Below the pieces are notes generated by a model that searched no databases, was not told the DNA's origin, and worked only from the letters and a program-made list of their open reading frames with translations. From positions 1-45,408 of IMG/VR virus record IMGVR_UViG_3300009610_000041: a DNA stretch of 45,408 nucleotides. One strand, given 5' to 3'. Of this stretch, positions 6,954 to 14,645 are shown piece after piece. Position numbers and translations under genes: made by a program. Every line of letters begins with the position of its first letter. Position 1 is the first letter of the stretch. The stretch comes from a virus.

Positions 6954-7574
6954 ATGGCTAAGTTCAATCCAGTTAAAGCAGGATACGACCCACGCAAGGA
7001 CACCAACGGTGGTGGTAGCTGGCTGACCCTCAAGGCAGGGGACTATGAGGACGTGACGGTCTTGGTGGATGCCAAAGAAATCCTGCAGTGCGAACAGTGC
7101 GCCATCTGGTTGGATGATGGTGCCAGCCCGGTCTGGGTCTACACAGGGGCAGAGGACCCCTCCCATGACCTTGGTGTTGAGAAGCGGTACCGGGCCTACC
7201 TCCCTGTCCTGACAGAGGAGGGTGAGTCCAAGGTGTGGAGCATGGGCAAGCAAGCCCATGGTCAGTTGCTGGATATCAGCGATGCGGGTGGTTCCCTCAA
7301 GGGCATGGTCATTCGCATCAAGCGCACAGGTTCGGGCCTCTCCACTCGCTACAGCATCGTGCCCAAGGGCAAGAAGAAGGACGTGAGTGATGTGCCAGAG
7401 GTGGACGTGATTGCCATGCTGGGACCCCTGGAGTCTGATGAGGTCAAGCAGATGATTGCGAAGCGTTTTGGTGCGGAAGACTACACCACCTTCCTTGGCT
7501 CCTATAAGGGCAAGGGCAGTAAGGGTGGTGCCGCCAAGAAGACGGATGAGGTTGAGGACCTGGAACTGGTCTAG
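6954..7574 (+). CDS. Putative single-stranded DNA-binding protein
   Basis: 206 residues. The centre is beta-rich, and an OB-fold-like pattern runs from about residue 60 to 150: W..KQAHGQLLDI, GMVIRIKRTGSGLSTRY, a typical strand-basic-strand of phage SSB/gp32-like proteins. A basic Gly/Lys linker (SYKGKGSKGGAAKK) then leads to an acidic tail (DEVEDLELV). An OB domain plus acidic C-terminal tail is the usual plan of phage ssDNA-binding proteins, where the tail recruits replication partners. Its location before the polymerase, helicase and primase agrees. A basic ribosome site (AAAAAGGAAAAG) precedes it. The assignment rests on layout and motif style, not on a diagnostic signature. Confidence 0.6.
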   Translation: MAKFNPVKAGYDPRKDTNGGGSWLTLKAGDYEDVTVLVDAKEILQCEQCAIWLDDGASPVWVYTGAEDPSHDLGVEKRYRAYLPVLTEEGESKVWSMGKQAHGQLLDISDAGGSLKGMVIRIKRTGSGLSTRYSIVPKGKKKDVSDVPEVDVIAMLGPLESDEVKQMIAKRFGAEDYTTFLGSYKGKGSKGGAAKKTDEVEDLELV

Positions 7575-7587
7575 GCTGAATAGAAGT

Positions 7588-7607
7588 GGGGGTGGGAGAC
7601 CACCCCC
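7588..7607 (+). promoter_or_regulatory. GC-rich hairpin with GAGA tetraloop
   Basis: GGGGGTGG (7588-7595), loop GAGA, CCACCCCC (7600-7607). This is a perfect 8-bp stem closed by a GNRA tetraloop. No T-run follows; instead TGGAGGG, the ribosome site of the next gene, begins at once. More likely an mRNA-stabilising or processing hairpin than a terminator. It would protect the upstream SSB-like message from 3' exonucleases. Confidence 0.5.
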
Positions 7608-7618
7608 TGGAGGGTTGC

Positions 7619-7846
7619 ATGAAGGAAGCAATGGAGTTGATGAACAAGCTGGATGACAATGAACACGATGCGTACATCTCCATCTACTGTGACAAGGACG
7701 GGAATTGGGCGGGGGTGATTGACGTGATTGAACTGGAGAGTGGGAGGAAGGACCTCATAGTCATATCGAAGGTGTATAAGGACGTGGTTGATGTTCTCAT
7801 CGACTTAGAGAACATGGCAAAGGAGCGAAATGGTAAACTGGGATGA
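7619..7846 (+). CDS. Hypothetical protein, 75 aa
   Basis: Acidic, mixed alpha/beta small protein (DAYISIYCDKDGNWAGVIDV). The ATG at 7619 follows GGAGGG (7609-7614); an in-frame GTG at 7586 would put the start inside the hairpin and is rejected. It overlaps the following gene by 17 nt. Unrecognised. Confidence 0.55.
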   Translation: MKEAMELMNKLDDNEHDAYISIYCDKDGNWAGVIDVIELESGRKDLIVISKVYKDVVDVLIDLENMAKERNGKLG

Positions 7847-8027
7847 TGTGAAGGTGGGTGACACGCTGTATGAGGAGCATTGGATAAGGGAGTTGGTCTA
7901 CTTCATGCCCATGAAGGTGGTGGAGAAGGATGAGGTTACGGTCGTCCTGCGTGGGCCTGATAGCACGCTGGTGATACCAAAGGTTTCTTTCCCATATGAA
8001 AGACTGCACCTTGGAGGTGAGGAATGA
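7830..8027 (+). CDS. Hypothetical small beta-rich protein, 65 aa
   Basis: Pattern WDDVKVGDTLYEE...KVVEKDEVTVVLRG suggests a small beta-barrel, similar in style to the protein at 2135-2323 (VKPGDTLVIRL), so the two may be distant relatives. It overlaps the previous gene by 17 nt and the next gene as ATGA. Function unknown. Confidence 0.55.
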   Translation: MVNWDDVKVGDTLYEEHWIRELVYFMPMKVVEKDEVTVVLRGPDSTLVIPKVSFPYERLHLGGEE

Positions 8028-8302
8028 CACACAAAGAGTTTCAGAGACTAGCCCTGAAGCATGGGGCAAACAGGTTCTTGGAGTTCAAGAACAGCCAAAG
8101 AAAAAAAATTACAAGAGTTCGCTTCACTTCAGACTACGTTGAGATGTGGGTTCACTTCAGTGAGGATAAGGTGAAGTCTGTTCTGTTCCAGGCTTCCGGC
8201 CTGACCAATGCTGCCTTCCCCTTGGATAAAGTGGTGGAGTTGAGGGACGTGTGCAATAGCGTGATTGCCCTGGTTGAGGAGGTGGGTTTTGGTGAAGCGT
8301 AG
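8024..8302 (+). CDS. Hypothetical protein, 92 aa
   Basis: Basic N-terminal half (FKNSQRKKITRVRF) followed by strand and helix. The run of eight A's near 8100-8108 (AAAAAAAAT) is within the coding sequence and is a possible slip or sequencing-error site, but the frame continues normally. ATGA overlap upstream. No family recognised. Confidence 0.55.
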   Translation: MTHKEFQRLALKHGANRFLEFKNSQRKKITRVRFTSDYVEMWVHFSEDKVKSVLFQASGLTNAAFPLDKVVELRDVCNSVIALVEEVGFGEA

Positions 8303-8546
8303 CCTGGAGTTCGAGACAGACCTGGACCTACCCTTGGCAGGGATGCCAGCACCAGACACAGATGGGTGGTGGGCGTTTGAGGGCAGGTGGAATGACAACA
8401 TGGGTGGTGATGAGTTCCGCTGTATCTACTGGGTCTTTGATGGCATCTACATCAACGTGATAGGTAACAGCGACATTACGTTAGGCACAGTCAACGACTT
8501 GACTGGCGTTTGGTGGAAGGTTGAGACACCCTGGTGGGAGGGATAA
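8292..8546 (+). CDS. Hypothetical acidic Trp-rich protein, 84 aa
   Basis: Start assigned to GTG 8292, 8 nt after GAGGAGG (8277-8283); the TTG at 8289 is the alternative. It overlaps the previous gene by 11 nt. The protein is acidic and aromatic (DGWWAFEGRW, CIYWVFDGIYI). No recognised domain. Confidence 0.5.
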   Translation: MKRSLEFETDLDLPLAGMPAPDTDGWWAFEGRWNDNMGGDEFRCIYWVFDGIYINVIGNSDITLGTVNDLTGVWWKVETPWWEG

Positions 8547-8547
8547 C

Positions 8548-8916
8548 ATGGACGGACAATGGTACCTGTTGCGCAAAGGTGGACAGATAGACATATCGCA
8601 GGACGGCAGTGAGCGGGAGGGGTGGGAGACCATCCCCATCATGGTGGGTAGACAGGAGCAGCACCAAGAGATGCTGGACCTGGTGGCTGCACAGAGTGAA
8701 GCCCTGGCTGAACAGACCTCTGCTTTCGCAGACATGAGCCTGACCCTGATACGGGTGGCAGAGGGCATCAAGCAAGCGACCCCTGACCCCTCCCTCTTGG
8801 GGTTCATGTACAACCTGGTGACAGTGCAGCACAACACAGCCAAAGCTAGTGGGGATGAGGAGGTGGTCACCCTCTGCCTTGGTGCCATGCAGTGGCTGGA
8901 CAACTTCCATGTTTAA
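8548..8916 (+). CDS. Hypothetical helical protein, 122 aa
   Basis: ATG 8548 follows GGGAGGG by 6 nt. A beta start (QWYLLRKGGQIDI) is followed by long helices with Gln/Glu/Ala heptads (about 35-75), so a coiled coil is likely. It overlaps the UDG-like gene by 8 nt. Context in the replication operon suggests an accessory protein; nothing more can be supported. Confidence 0.55.
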   Translation: MDGQWYLLRKGGQIDISQDGSEREGWETIPIMVGRQEQHQEMLDLVAAQSEALAEQTSAFADMSLTLIRVAEGIKQATPDPSLLGFMYNLVTVQHNTAKASGDEEVVTLCLGAMQWLDNFHV

Positions 8917-9382
8917 CCTATGCGCAGACTGTAACGTGTGCAGTGGCATGGTCCCTGAGCAGGAGCATTCAAGGGTATCCCACATCAACCTTGGTGAGGA
9001 GGAGACGCCAAGAGTCTTGGTTCTGGATGATGCCCAAAACGAATCGGAAGTCGTCTCCTCTATCATGAGGCTGGGGGCTATCGGTCTGGAAGATATGGCG
9101 ACCTACACCCAGACCATTCGCTGCCAGCATGAGGAGTTGGAGCATGAAGATGCGGTCTCCGCTTCCTGCGCCGTGTGGACAAAGCAACTGTTGCCTGACA
9201 GGATACTCACCCTCACCACCCGGAGGGGGTTGAAGCAGATGGGGTTGGGGGATAAGGATGAGGGCAGCACCTTTCGCAGCAAACTGTACGGTCTGGTCCT
9301 CGTCATCCCACCCCTTTGGGGCATTAACGTGCATGAGTACCGCTCCAAGGTGGAGCGCATGAAGAGGGAGGCAGGGCTATGA
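8909..9382 (+). CDS. Family-4 uracil-DNA-glycosylase-like Fe-S protein, divergent
   Basis: 157 residues. It has four cysteines placed as in family 4 UDGs: CADC at 5/8 and a later pair, C72 and C87, separated by 14 residues (RC...SASC). In family 4 enzymes these hold a 4Fe-4S cluster. Around them are VLVLDDAQNE at the position of the catalytic GEAPG motif, TIRC like the usual NxVKC strand, and RILTLTTRRGLKQMGLG like the xIVxLGxxAxxxLLG helix. The catalytic motif and the late HPS motif are not conserved, so base-excision activity is doubtful; a structural or DNA-binding role is possible. ATG 8909 overlaps the previous gene. The family assignment is inferred from spacing and motif order. Confidence 0.55.
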   Translation: MFNLCADCNVCSGMVPEQEHSRVSHINLGEEETPRVLVLDDAQNESEVVSSIMRLGAIGLEDMATYTQTIRCQHEELEHEDAVSASCAVWTKQLLPDRILTLTTRRGLKQMGLGDKDEGSTFRSKLYGLVLVIPPLWGINVHEYRSKVERMKREAGL

Positions 9383-9822
9383 TGCTGGGAATGGACCCGG
9401 CAGGGACAACGGGCTATGCGATCTACAGTGAGGAGGACAATCAGGCATACGTCTTCCAGTACCGTGGAGACCCCATACAGCAAGCCTTGGTGATGCTGGA
9501 GACTGCCAAGAAGTTCAACATCACCAAGGTAGCGTTCGAGAAGCAGCACCACTTCAGGAATGCCAAGACAGTGAGAGACTTGTTTGAGAGGTACGGTTAC
9601 TTGAAGTGGACTGCGATTAGCCAAGGGCTGGAGGTGGTAGAGGTGTCACCTAGCCCAGCCAGGAAAGCGTTGGGATGCAAGACAAAGCTGGAGGTCTTCG
9701 ACTTGTTTGTTGCTGATGGTTTAACCAACAATCACACGGATGCACTCGCAGTTGTACTCTTCATGGCAGGTGCCAAAGAGTTGCCAAAAATAGAAGTAGT
9801 AACCAAAGGAGAATTGGAATGA
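9379..9822 (+). CDS. RuvC-like Holliday junction resolvase
   Basis: 147 residues with the RNase H-like RuvC signature: MLGMDPAGTTGYAI (Asp6), KVAFEKQ (Glu54) and NNHTDALAVVLF (Asp121 with a preceding His118). Such enzymes cut four-way DNA junctions. In phages they resolve replication and recombination branches before packaging. The length is close to that of bacterial RuvC (about 170). ATGA overlap with the UDG-like gene and with the next small gene puts it in the replication operon. Confidence 0.85.
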   Translation: MMLGMDPAGTTGYAIYSEEDNQAYVFQYRGDPIQQALVMLETAKKFNITKVAFEKQHHFRNAKTVRDLFERYGYLKWTAISQGLEVVEVSPSPARKALGCKTKLEVFDLFVADGLTNNHTDALAVVLFMAGAKELPKIEVVTKGELE

Positions 9823-10019
9823 ACGATAAGAAGCAGTACCGGGTCACCATCCCAGACAGCATTTACCAAGAAGTGGAAGAGGTCGCCAAGAACAGCAACA
9901 GACCAGCCAAGGACGTGGTCAGAGCGTTCCTGCTCTTGGGTCTCTTGGCAACCAGGGAGAACCTCTATGTCTTAGAGGGAAAGAGTTTCCAGCAGGTCAT
10001 CATCCCAGAACTGAGGTAG
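9819..10019 (+). CDS. Ribbon-helix-helix-like DNA-binding protein, 66 aa
   Basis: Residues about 6-45 follow the RHH pattern: strand QYRVTIPDSIY, helix QEVEEVAKNSN, turn RPAKD, helix VVRAFLLLGLL. RHH dimers bind DNA through the paired N-terminal strands and often repress their own operon. It starts in an ATGA overlap with the resolvase gene and ends 2 nt before the polymerase start, so it could autoregulate this part of the operon. Confidence 0.55.
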   Translation: MNDKKQYRVTIPDSIYQEVEEVAKNSNRPAKDVVRAFLLLGLLATRENLYVLEGKSFQQVIIPELR

Positions 10020-10021
10020 CT

Positions 10022-12859
10022 ATGTACACTCCCCTCCATGTACACACCGATGCCAGCCTAGACGGGGCTGGCACGGTAGTCTCTTTGGTTAAGGAAGCAG
10101 CAAGGCTGCATATGTCAGCCCTTGCCATGACAGACCACGGCACCCTTGCCAACGCAGTGGCGTTTTGGTCTGCCTGTACGGAGCATGATATCAAACCCAT
10201 TCTCGGCCTAGAAGCATACCTGCTCTACCACGGTGTCAGGCACCACATCACGCTGCACGCAATGAATGAGGAAGGCTTTGGCAACCTGGTCAAGCTCAAC
10301 ACCTGGAGCCACGTAGTGAACCACAGCGGGGGTTACCCGCTCGTAACACTAGATGCCCTTGAGAAGCACAGGGAAGGGCTACACGCCCTTACAGGCTGTG
10401 CAAGCAGTGCATTGCATGCAGAGTATGGCAGAGACTACTTCCTAGACCTCTGTGATGCCATGGATGGGCCAAGGAATGTGGGGGCTGAGGTGATGTTTGT
10501 GGGCACCCACGATATCTGGTCAAAGCCGATAGAGATGGCGAAGGGCACTGATGTAAAGATAGTCGTGACCAACGACACTCACTATCCATGCAGGGACCAG
10601 TTCCATGCCCACCAGGCTATCACCAAGAGCAGGAGGGGGTTCACCTACGACTCCCAGCACCTTTGGTTGAAGAGCTATGATGAGTTGATGCATGAGGCGT
10701 TTAAGTTCACGGACCCTGATGTGGTGACATGGGGCTTGTATAACACGAACCTAATAGCGGAGCGGGTAGAGGCGTGGGACATGAAGAGGAAACCCTCTCT
10801 GCCCCACATACCCAACGTCAACGAGACCCTGACTGTGGCACTCAAGGATGCCCTGCGCAAGGACATAGCAGCCAAGGGTGGCAGTGGGCACAGGATAGGG
10901 AGGCTCAAGTACGAGTTCCATATCCTCAACGAGAAGGACTTCTTGGCCTACATTTATATCCTTTGGGATATCGTGAAGTGGGCCAAGGACAACAACGTCT
11001 ATGTGGGGCCAGGGAGAGGGAGCGGGGGTGGCAGCTACCTACTGTACCTGCTGGGCATCACAGGCATAGACCCCTTGGAGCATAACCTGCTTTTTGAGCG
11101 GTTTCTCAATCCGGCAAGAATGGACTATCCTGACATAGACGTGGACTTTGAGGCTGATAGGAGGGAGATGGTGCTGAACTATGCCCAAGAGAAGTGGGGC
11201 ACAGTGCCGATAGCAACCTACTCCTGTTACTCGCACAAGTCTGCTGTGCATGACATAGCCAGGGTACTTACCATACCCAAGAGCCTGGAGATAGAGGCGG
11301 CAGATTCCACGGCAGACTCAGAGGTCTTTGAGAAGTTCATCAACGCTCACCCAGATGCCCTCTCCACTTACAACACCATGATGGGGCAGATACGCCATAG
11401 AGGGAAGCACGCAGCAGGGGTTATCGTCACAGACAGACCCATCCCCATTGAGAGAGCAGGGGACCAGCTTGTAGCAGCCTGGGCTGAGGGTATGAACACC
11501 AAGGACCTGAGCAAGGTGGGCATTGTGAAGTACGACCTGCTCAGTCTATCCGCTCTCTCCCAACTGCACTGGTTAGAGGAGAGGACGGGGGATGCCTGTC
11601 CCCACTATGATGACCCACAGGTCTACCGCCTCTTCTGCGAAGGTGACGTGGCAGGTATCTTCCAGTGGACAGGGAGTGATGGCATCAGGGACCTGACCAT
11701 GAGGGTGGCACCCCGCAACTTCAATGACCTTGCCACCATCAACGCACTGTATAGGCCAGGTGCCCTGGATGCTGGCACTGCCACCATGTACCCGGAGTTC
11801 ATGAAGAACCCAAGGAAGCTGCACCCAAAGTTAGATCATCTTCTCGAAGACACTTACGGGGTTATCTGTTTCCAAGAACAGGTGATGGCTGTGTATGCAG
11901 AGGTGACAGGCACCACCTTTGGTGAAGCAGACTTGGCACGAAGACTCCTCTCCAAGGCAGCAGTGGGTGACCCGAAGTGGGAGGCTGAGATGAACGAGTT
12001 GAGGAGCAAGTTCTTCTGGAAGGGGGTGGAGAGTTTCTATGATGAGGAGTTCCTGACTGAGCTTTGGCATGAGATATACACCCACAGCAGGTACAGCTTT
12101 AACAAGTCACACGCCTTTGCTTACACCATGATTAGTTACCAGTTGGCCTACTTCAAGGCTTACTACAGACCAGAGTTCACAGTGGCTATGCTCAGGTACG
12201 ACAAGGGCAACGCCCAGACCTACATCATGGACGCTGTTCAGAACGGTCTTTACATCAACATGCCAGCCATCAACATCTCCAGTGAAGAGTATGAACTGTC
12301 GGGTGACACCATCTACCTGCCTCTCTCAGACGTAGCGTTCCTGGGGGAGGAGGCAGTCAAGACCATCGTGGAGGAGCGCAGGAGCAATGGTCACTTCCTG
12401 AGCTATGAGGAGTTCGACAAGAGGGTTCCCAAGAAGAAGTGCAACAGTAGGGCCAAGACTCAACTGGAGCGCATAGGTGCGTTCAAGACCCTGACGGGTG
12501 ACCCAAAGAGCATGATGCCTAAGTACGATGAGATACCCGTTGAGCATAGCTTTGCTGTGCAGTTAGATGTGCTGGGCTACGTGGTGCCCACACAGAGCCT
12601 TATCAGGGTGATGGAGAAGCTGCTGGCTGTGCCCTGCAAGAAAGAATATGAGAGGTTCGCTGGCTTTGTCACTGAGATGGTGGACAAGAAGAGTGCCAAG
12701 GGCGAGTACCGGGTCTACCATCTGTCACCCCATGGCTCTTTTTGGTGCAGACCTGCGAGTAGTGTGATAGGGGTGGGAAGTTTCGTTTCAGGTTCCAAGA
12801 GTTTCTATGGCAGTACGAACGATGTGAAGGTCTACAGGCTGAAGGATGCAGAAGAATGA
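10022..12859 (+). CDS. dnaE: DnaE-type DNA polymerase III alpha subunit
   Basis: 945 residues, replicative C-family polymerase. The N-terminal PHP domain has LHVHTDAS (His6, His8, Asp10), MTDHGT (Asp38, His39), GLEAY (Glu64) and TNDTHY (Asp185, His187), so its metal-binding set looks intact. The polymerase core has GPGRGSGGGSY (about 340-350) and the catalytic PDIDVDFE (Asp371/373/375), then HKSAVHDIARV and KYDLLSLSALSQ. Bacterial DnaE is about 1160 aa. This one is short at the C terminus, so the tau-binding end is missing and the clamp-binding and OB parts are reduced. No separate proofreading exonuclease is seen nearby, so the PHP domain may proofread. It starts 2 nt after the RHH-like gene. 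Confidence 0.93.
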   Translation: MYTPLHVHTDASLDGAGTVVSLVKEAARLHMSALAMTDHGTLANAVAFWSACTEHDIKPILGLEAYLLYHGVRHHITLHAMNEEGFGNLVKLNTWSHVVNHSGGYPLVTLDALEKHREGLHALTGCASSALHAEYGRDYFLDLCDAMDGPRNVGAEVMFVGTHDIWSKPIEMAKGTDVKIVVTNDTHYPCRDQFHAHQAITKSRRGFTYDSQHLWLKSYDELMHEAFKFTDPDVVTWGLYNTNLIAERVEAWDMKRKPSLPHIPNVNETLTVALKDALRKDIAAKGGSGHRIGRLKYEFHILNEKDFLAYIYILWDIVKWAKDNNVYVGPGRGSGGGSYLLYLLGITGIDPLEHNLLFERFLNPARMDYPDIDVDFEADRREMVLNYAQEKWGTVPIATYSCYSHKSAVHDIARVLTIPKSLEIEAADSTADSEVFEKFINAHPDALSTYNTMMGQIRHRGKHAAGVIVTDRPIPIERAGDQLVAAWAEGMNTKDLSKVGIVKYDLLSLSALSQLHWLEERTGDACPHYDDPQVYRLFCEGDVAGIFQWTGSDGIRDLTMRVAPRNFNDLATINALYRPGALDAGTATMYPEFMKNPRKLHPKLDHLLEDTYGVICFQEQVMAVYAEVTGTTFGEADLARRLLSKAAVGDPKWEAEMNELRSKFFWKGVESFYDEEFLTELWHEIYTHSRYSFNKSHAFAYTMISYQLAYFKAYYRPEFTVAMLRYDKGNAQTYIMDAVQNGLYINMPAINISSEEYELSGDTIYLPLSDVAFLGEEAVKTIVEERRSNGHFLSYEEFDKRVPKKKCNSRAKTQLERIGAFKTLTGDPKSMMPKYDEIPVEHSFAVQLDVLGYVVPTQSLIRVMEKLLAVPCKKEYERFAGFVTEMVDKKSAKGEYRVYHLSPHGSFWCRPASSVIGVGSFVSGSKSFYGSTNDVKVYRLKDAEE

Positions 12860-14019
12860 ATTCGCTCATCACAAAGTCACTCGTCAACAAGGACGTAACC
12901 CTGCTCTTTGGTATGCCTGAGCAGTTCCTCTCTTCGTTCGAGAAGAAGATGGTGGGGTGGATAAAGGAGTACGTCCTGAAGTACAGCACCACACCCACCG
13001 TGGACAGGTTGGGGGAGCAGTTCGAGTTGTTCGTGCCCGTCTCATCAGAGGACCCCCTTGGGGATATCTACGATAGAGAGTTGCAGCAGAAGAGGAACCA
13101 CTACGCCAGAGAGTACATCACCTCTATCCAAGAGGAGTTGAAGAAGGGAGCAGACCCGCTCCCCTTTGTCAGGCAGTTGAACCAAAACCTCCAGGGGGGA
13201 GATGGGGGTGTCACTTTCTTTACCAAGTTTGATAGGAGTCTTTACACGAGAAGGGCGACCTCTCATCCCTACGATATACCACAGATTGACAGGTACACAG
13301 GGGGCATATCGCAGGGGGACCTCATCTACCTGATAGGTAGGCTAGGGACAGGTAAGACCACGTTTGCTATCTGGCTGCTCACCAAGTGGTTACAGAGGGG
13401 GAGGAAGGTGCTGATGGTGAGTAACGAGAACAGGGCAGACGATGTGATAGGCAAGATAGACTCCTTTATTGGGGGATGGAACCCCATGAAGAAGAGGCTG
13501 ATGGACTGGACAGAGGATGATAAGAGGAGAATACAGACCGTCTCCTACATCGCCTCTCACATGGACGGGGAGGTGGTGGTGCCCAACAAACCAGTCAAGG
13601 GGATTGAGGAGTTGAACAACCTGATTTACACCTATATCCCAGACATGGTGATTGTGGATGGTATCTACCTGATGAACGGGGTAAGCGGGGACTCGCACTG
13701 GGAGAAGATAACGGACATAAGTCGCAACCTGAAACGACTCGCAGATACGAATGGGGCACCCATCCTGGGGCTGCACCAAGCAAACAGAGGGGCAGTGGGT
13801 AAGAGAATCGAAATAGAGAACATCGCTTATGCAGATGCACTAGGACAAGACGCAGACCTGGTCTTGGCGATTAACAAGGAAAAGGATACGGATGATGACC
13901 TGTTCGTGGAGTGCATCAAGAACAGGTGGGGCAGTGGCTCTTGGGGTTTCTTCATGAAGTTCTACTTTGATAGCATGTTCGTGAAAGTCTACGATACCAA
14001 AACCGCCTTGGAGGAGTGA
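12856..14019 (+). CDS. DnaB-like replicative helicase
   Basis: 387 residues. A helical N-terminal region (about 1-130) is followed by a RecA-fold core with Walker A GRLGTGKTT (161-169), Walker B MVIVDG (264-269) and the sensor LHQANR (306-311), all as in DnaB/gp4-type helicases (the usual GG-x-x-x-GD-LI-x-I-G lead-in is present as TGGISQGDLIYLIG). It unwinds DNA at the fork as a hexamer. Start overlaps the polymerase stop as ATGA. Shorter than bacterial DnaB (about 470), with a reduced N-terminal domain. The primase follows after three small genes. Confidence 0.9.
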   Translation: MNSLITKSLVNKDVTLLFGMPEQFLSSFEKKMVGWIKEYVLKYSTTPTVDRLGEQFELFVPVSSEDPLGDIYDRELQQKRNHYAREYITSIQEELKKGADPLPFVRQLNQNLQGGDGGVTFFTKFDRSLYTRRATSHPYDIPQIDRYTGGISQGDLIYLIGRLGTGKTTFAIWLLTKWLQRGRKVLMVSNENRADDVIGKIDSFIGGWNPMKKRLMDWTEDDKRRIQTVSYIASHMDGEVVVPNKPVKGIEELNNLIYTYIPDMVIVDGIYLMNGVSGDSHWEKITDISRNLKRLADTNGAPILGLHQANRGAVGKRIEIENIAYADALGQDADLVLAINKEKDTDDDLFVECIKNRWGSGSWGFFMKFYFDSMFVKVYDTKTALEE

Positions 14020-14198
14020 TGGATAGGAAAACTGAGAAAAGAGTGGTCGTGTACGTGCTTAAGGAAACTTATGAGATGATGAGGAACGATAGTCGAGCTT
14101 TGCGGATTCTATCCCCCGAAGAAGTGGGTGCTGAGATTATCGAGAAGCATTATCGGGAACTGCTGGAGAAGTGGAGGAGTGATGGACAGAGTACTTAA
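14019..14198 (+). CDS. Small basic protein, possible ribbon-helix-helix, 59 aa
   Basis: Pattern KRVVVYVLKETYEMMRNDS...SPEEVGAEIIEKHYRELLEKW fits a short strand followed by two helices. The ATG at 14019 overlaps the helicase TGA and GGAGG lies just upstream; a GTG at 14016 is also possible. It overlaps the next gene by 17 nt. The RHH call is tentative. Confidence 0.5.
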   Translation: MDRKTEKRVVVYVLKETYEMMRNDSRALRILSPEEVGAEIIEKHYRELLEKWRSDGQST

Positions 14199-14361
14199 AG
14201 TGACTGACGAGAATGGAACATGGACTGTTGCCAGGAGGGATTCTCGTGAACTGTCCTGGTATAAGAGCATCGGTTGGAAGATAGAGGAGTGTGTACTCTT
14301 CACAGCAGAGGAGTGGGAAGAGAAGGTTGAAGAGACTAAGAGGAGACACTACAACCCATGA
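14182..14361 (+). CDS. Hypothetical protein, 59 aa
   Basis: ATG 14182 follows GGAGGAG by 5 nt. N-terminal strands (MDRVLKVTDENGTWTVARRD) and a C-terminal helix ending in charged residues (EEWEEKVEETKRR). Starts inside the previous gene and ends in an ATGA overlap. Unrecognised. Confidence 0.5.
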   Translation: MDRVLKVTDENGTWTVARRDSRELSWYKSIGWKIEECVLFTAEEWEEKVEETKRRHYNP

Positions 14362-14645
14362 AGGCCACTGCTGAACTGATTATGTTAGCCAAGATTAAGA
14401 ACGAGTTGAGCAAGGTGCATGATACGGTCTACCGCTCTTGGCAAGGGGGCAGGATACCCGTCAAGGTAGACCAAAGGCTGAAGGAGTTGGAGAGGATGAT
14501 GGGCTTCCTGAACGAAGAGATTAACTTCATATCAAGGTCCAGGTGGAAGGAGGAGGATGATGGGGACGAGCGCACGAGACTTGGGGTTGGAGGTCCACAA
14601 GACTTCAGCGGGGGAGGAGATAGTGAGGTGCCCTTTCCACCATGA
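14358..14645 (+). CDS. Hypothetical helical protein, 95 aa, overlapping the primase gene
   Basis: The first 65 residues form helices (LAKIKNELSKVHDTVYRSW, RLKELERMMGFLNEEINF). The last 30 residues are low-complexity, rich in Gly/Asp/Arg, and are read from the same bases as the primase N terminus in another frame (overlap 89 nt, 14557-14645). The start is coupled as ATGA to the previous gene. The helical part is convincing; the tail may be a by-product of a lost stop codon. Confidence 0.5.
   Translation: MKATAELIMLAKIKNELSKVHDTVYRSWQGGRIPVKVDQRLKELERMMGFLNEEINFISRSRWKEEDDGDERTRLGVGGPQDFSGGGDSEVPFPP

Noticed and set aside
6933-7631. A - strand frame of 232 codons antisense to the SSB-like gene.
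   Set aside because: The + strand gene has the OB-like pattern, acidic tail and coupling; the antisense frame has none.
8491-9066. A - strand frame of 191 codons across two + strand genes.
   Set aside because: The + strand genes show strong ribosome sites, 8-nt overlap and the Cys pattern of the UDG-like protein.
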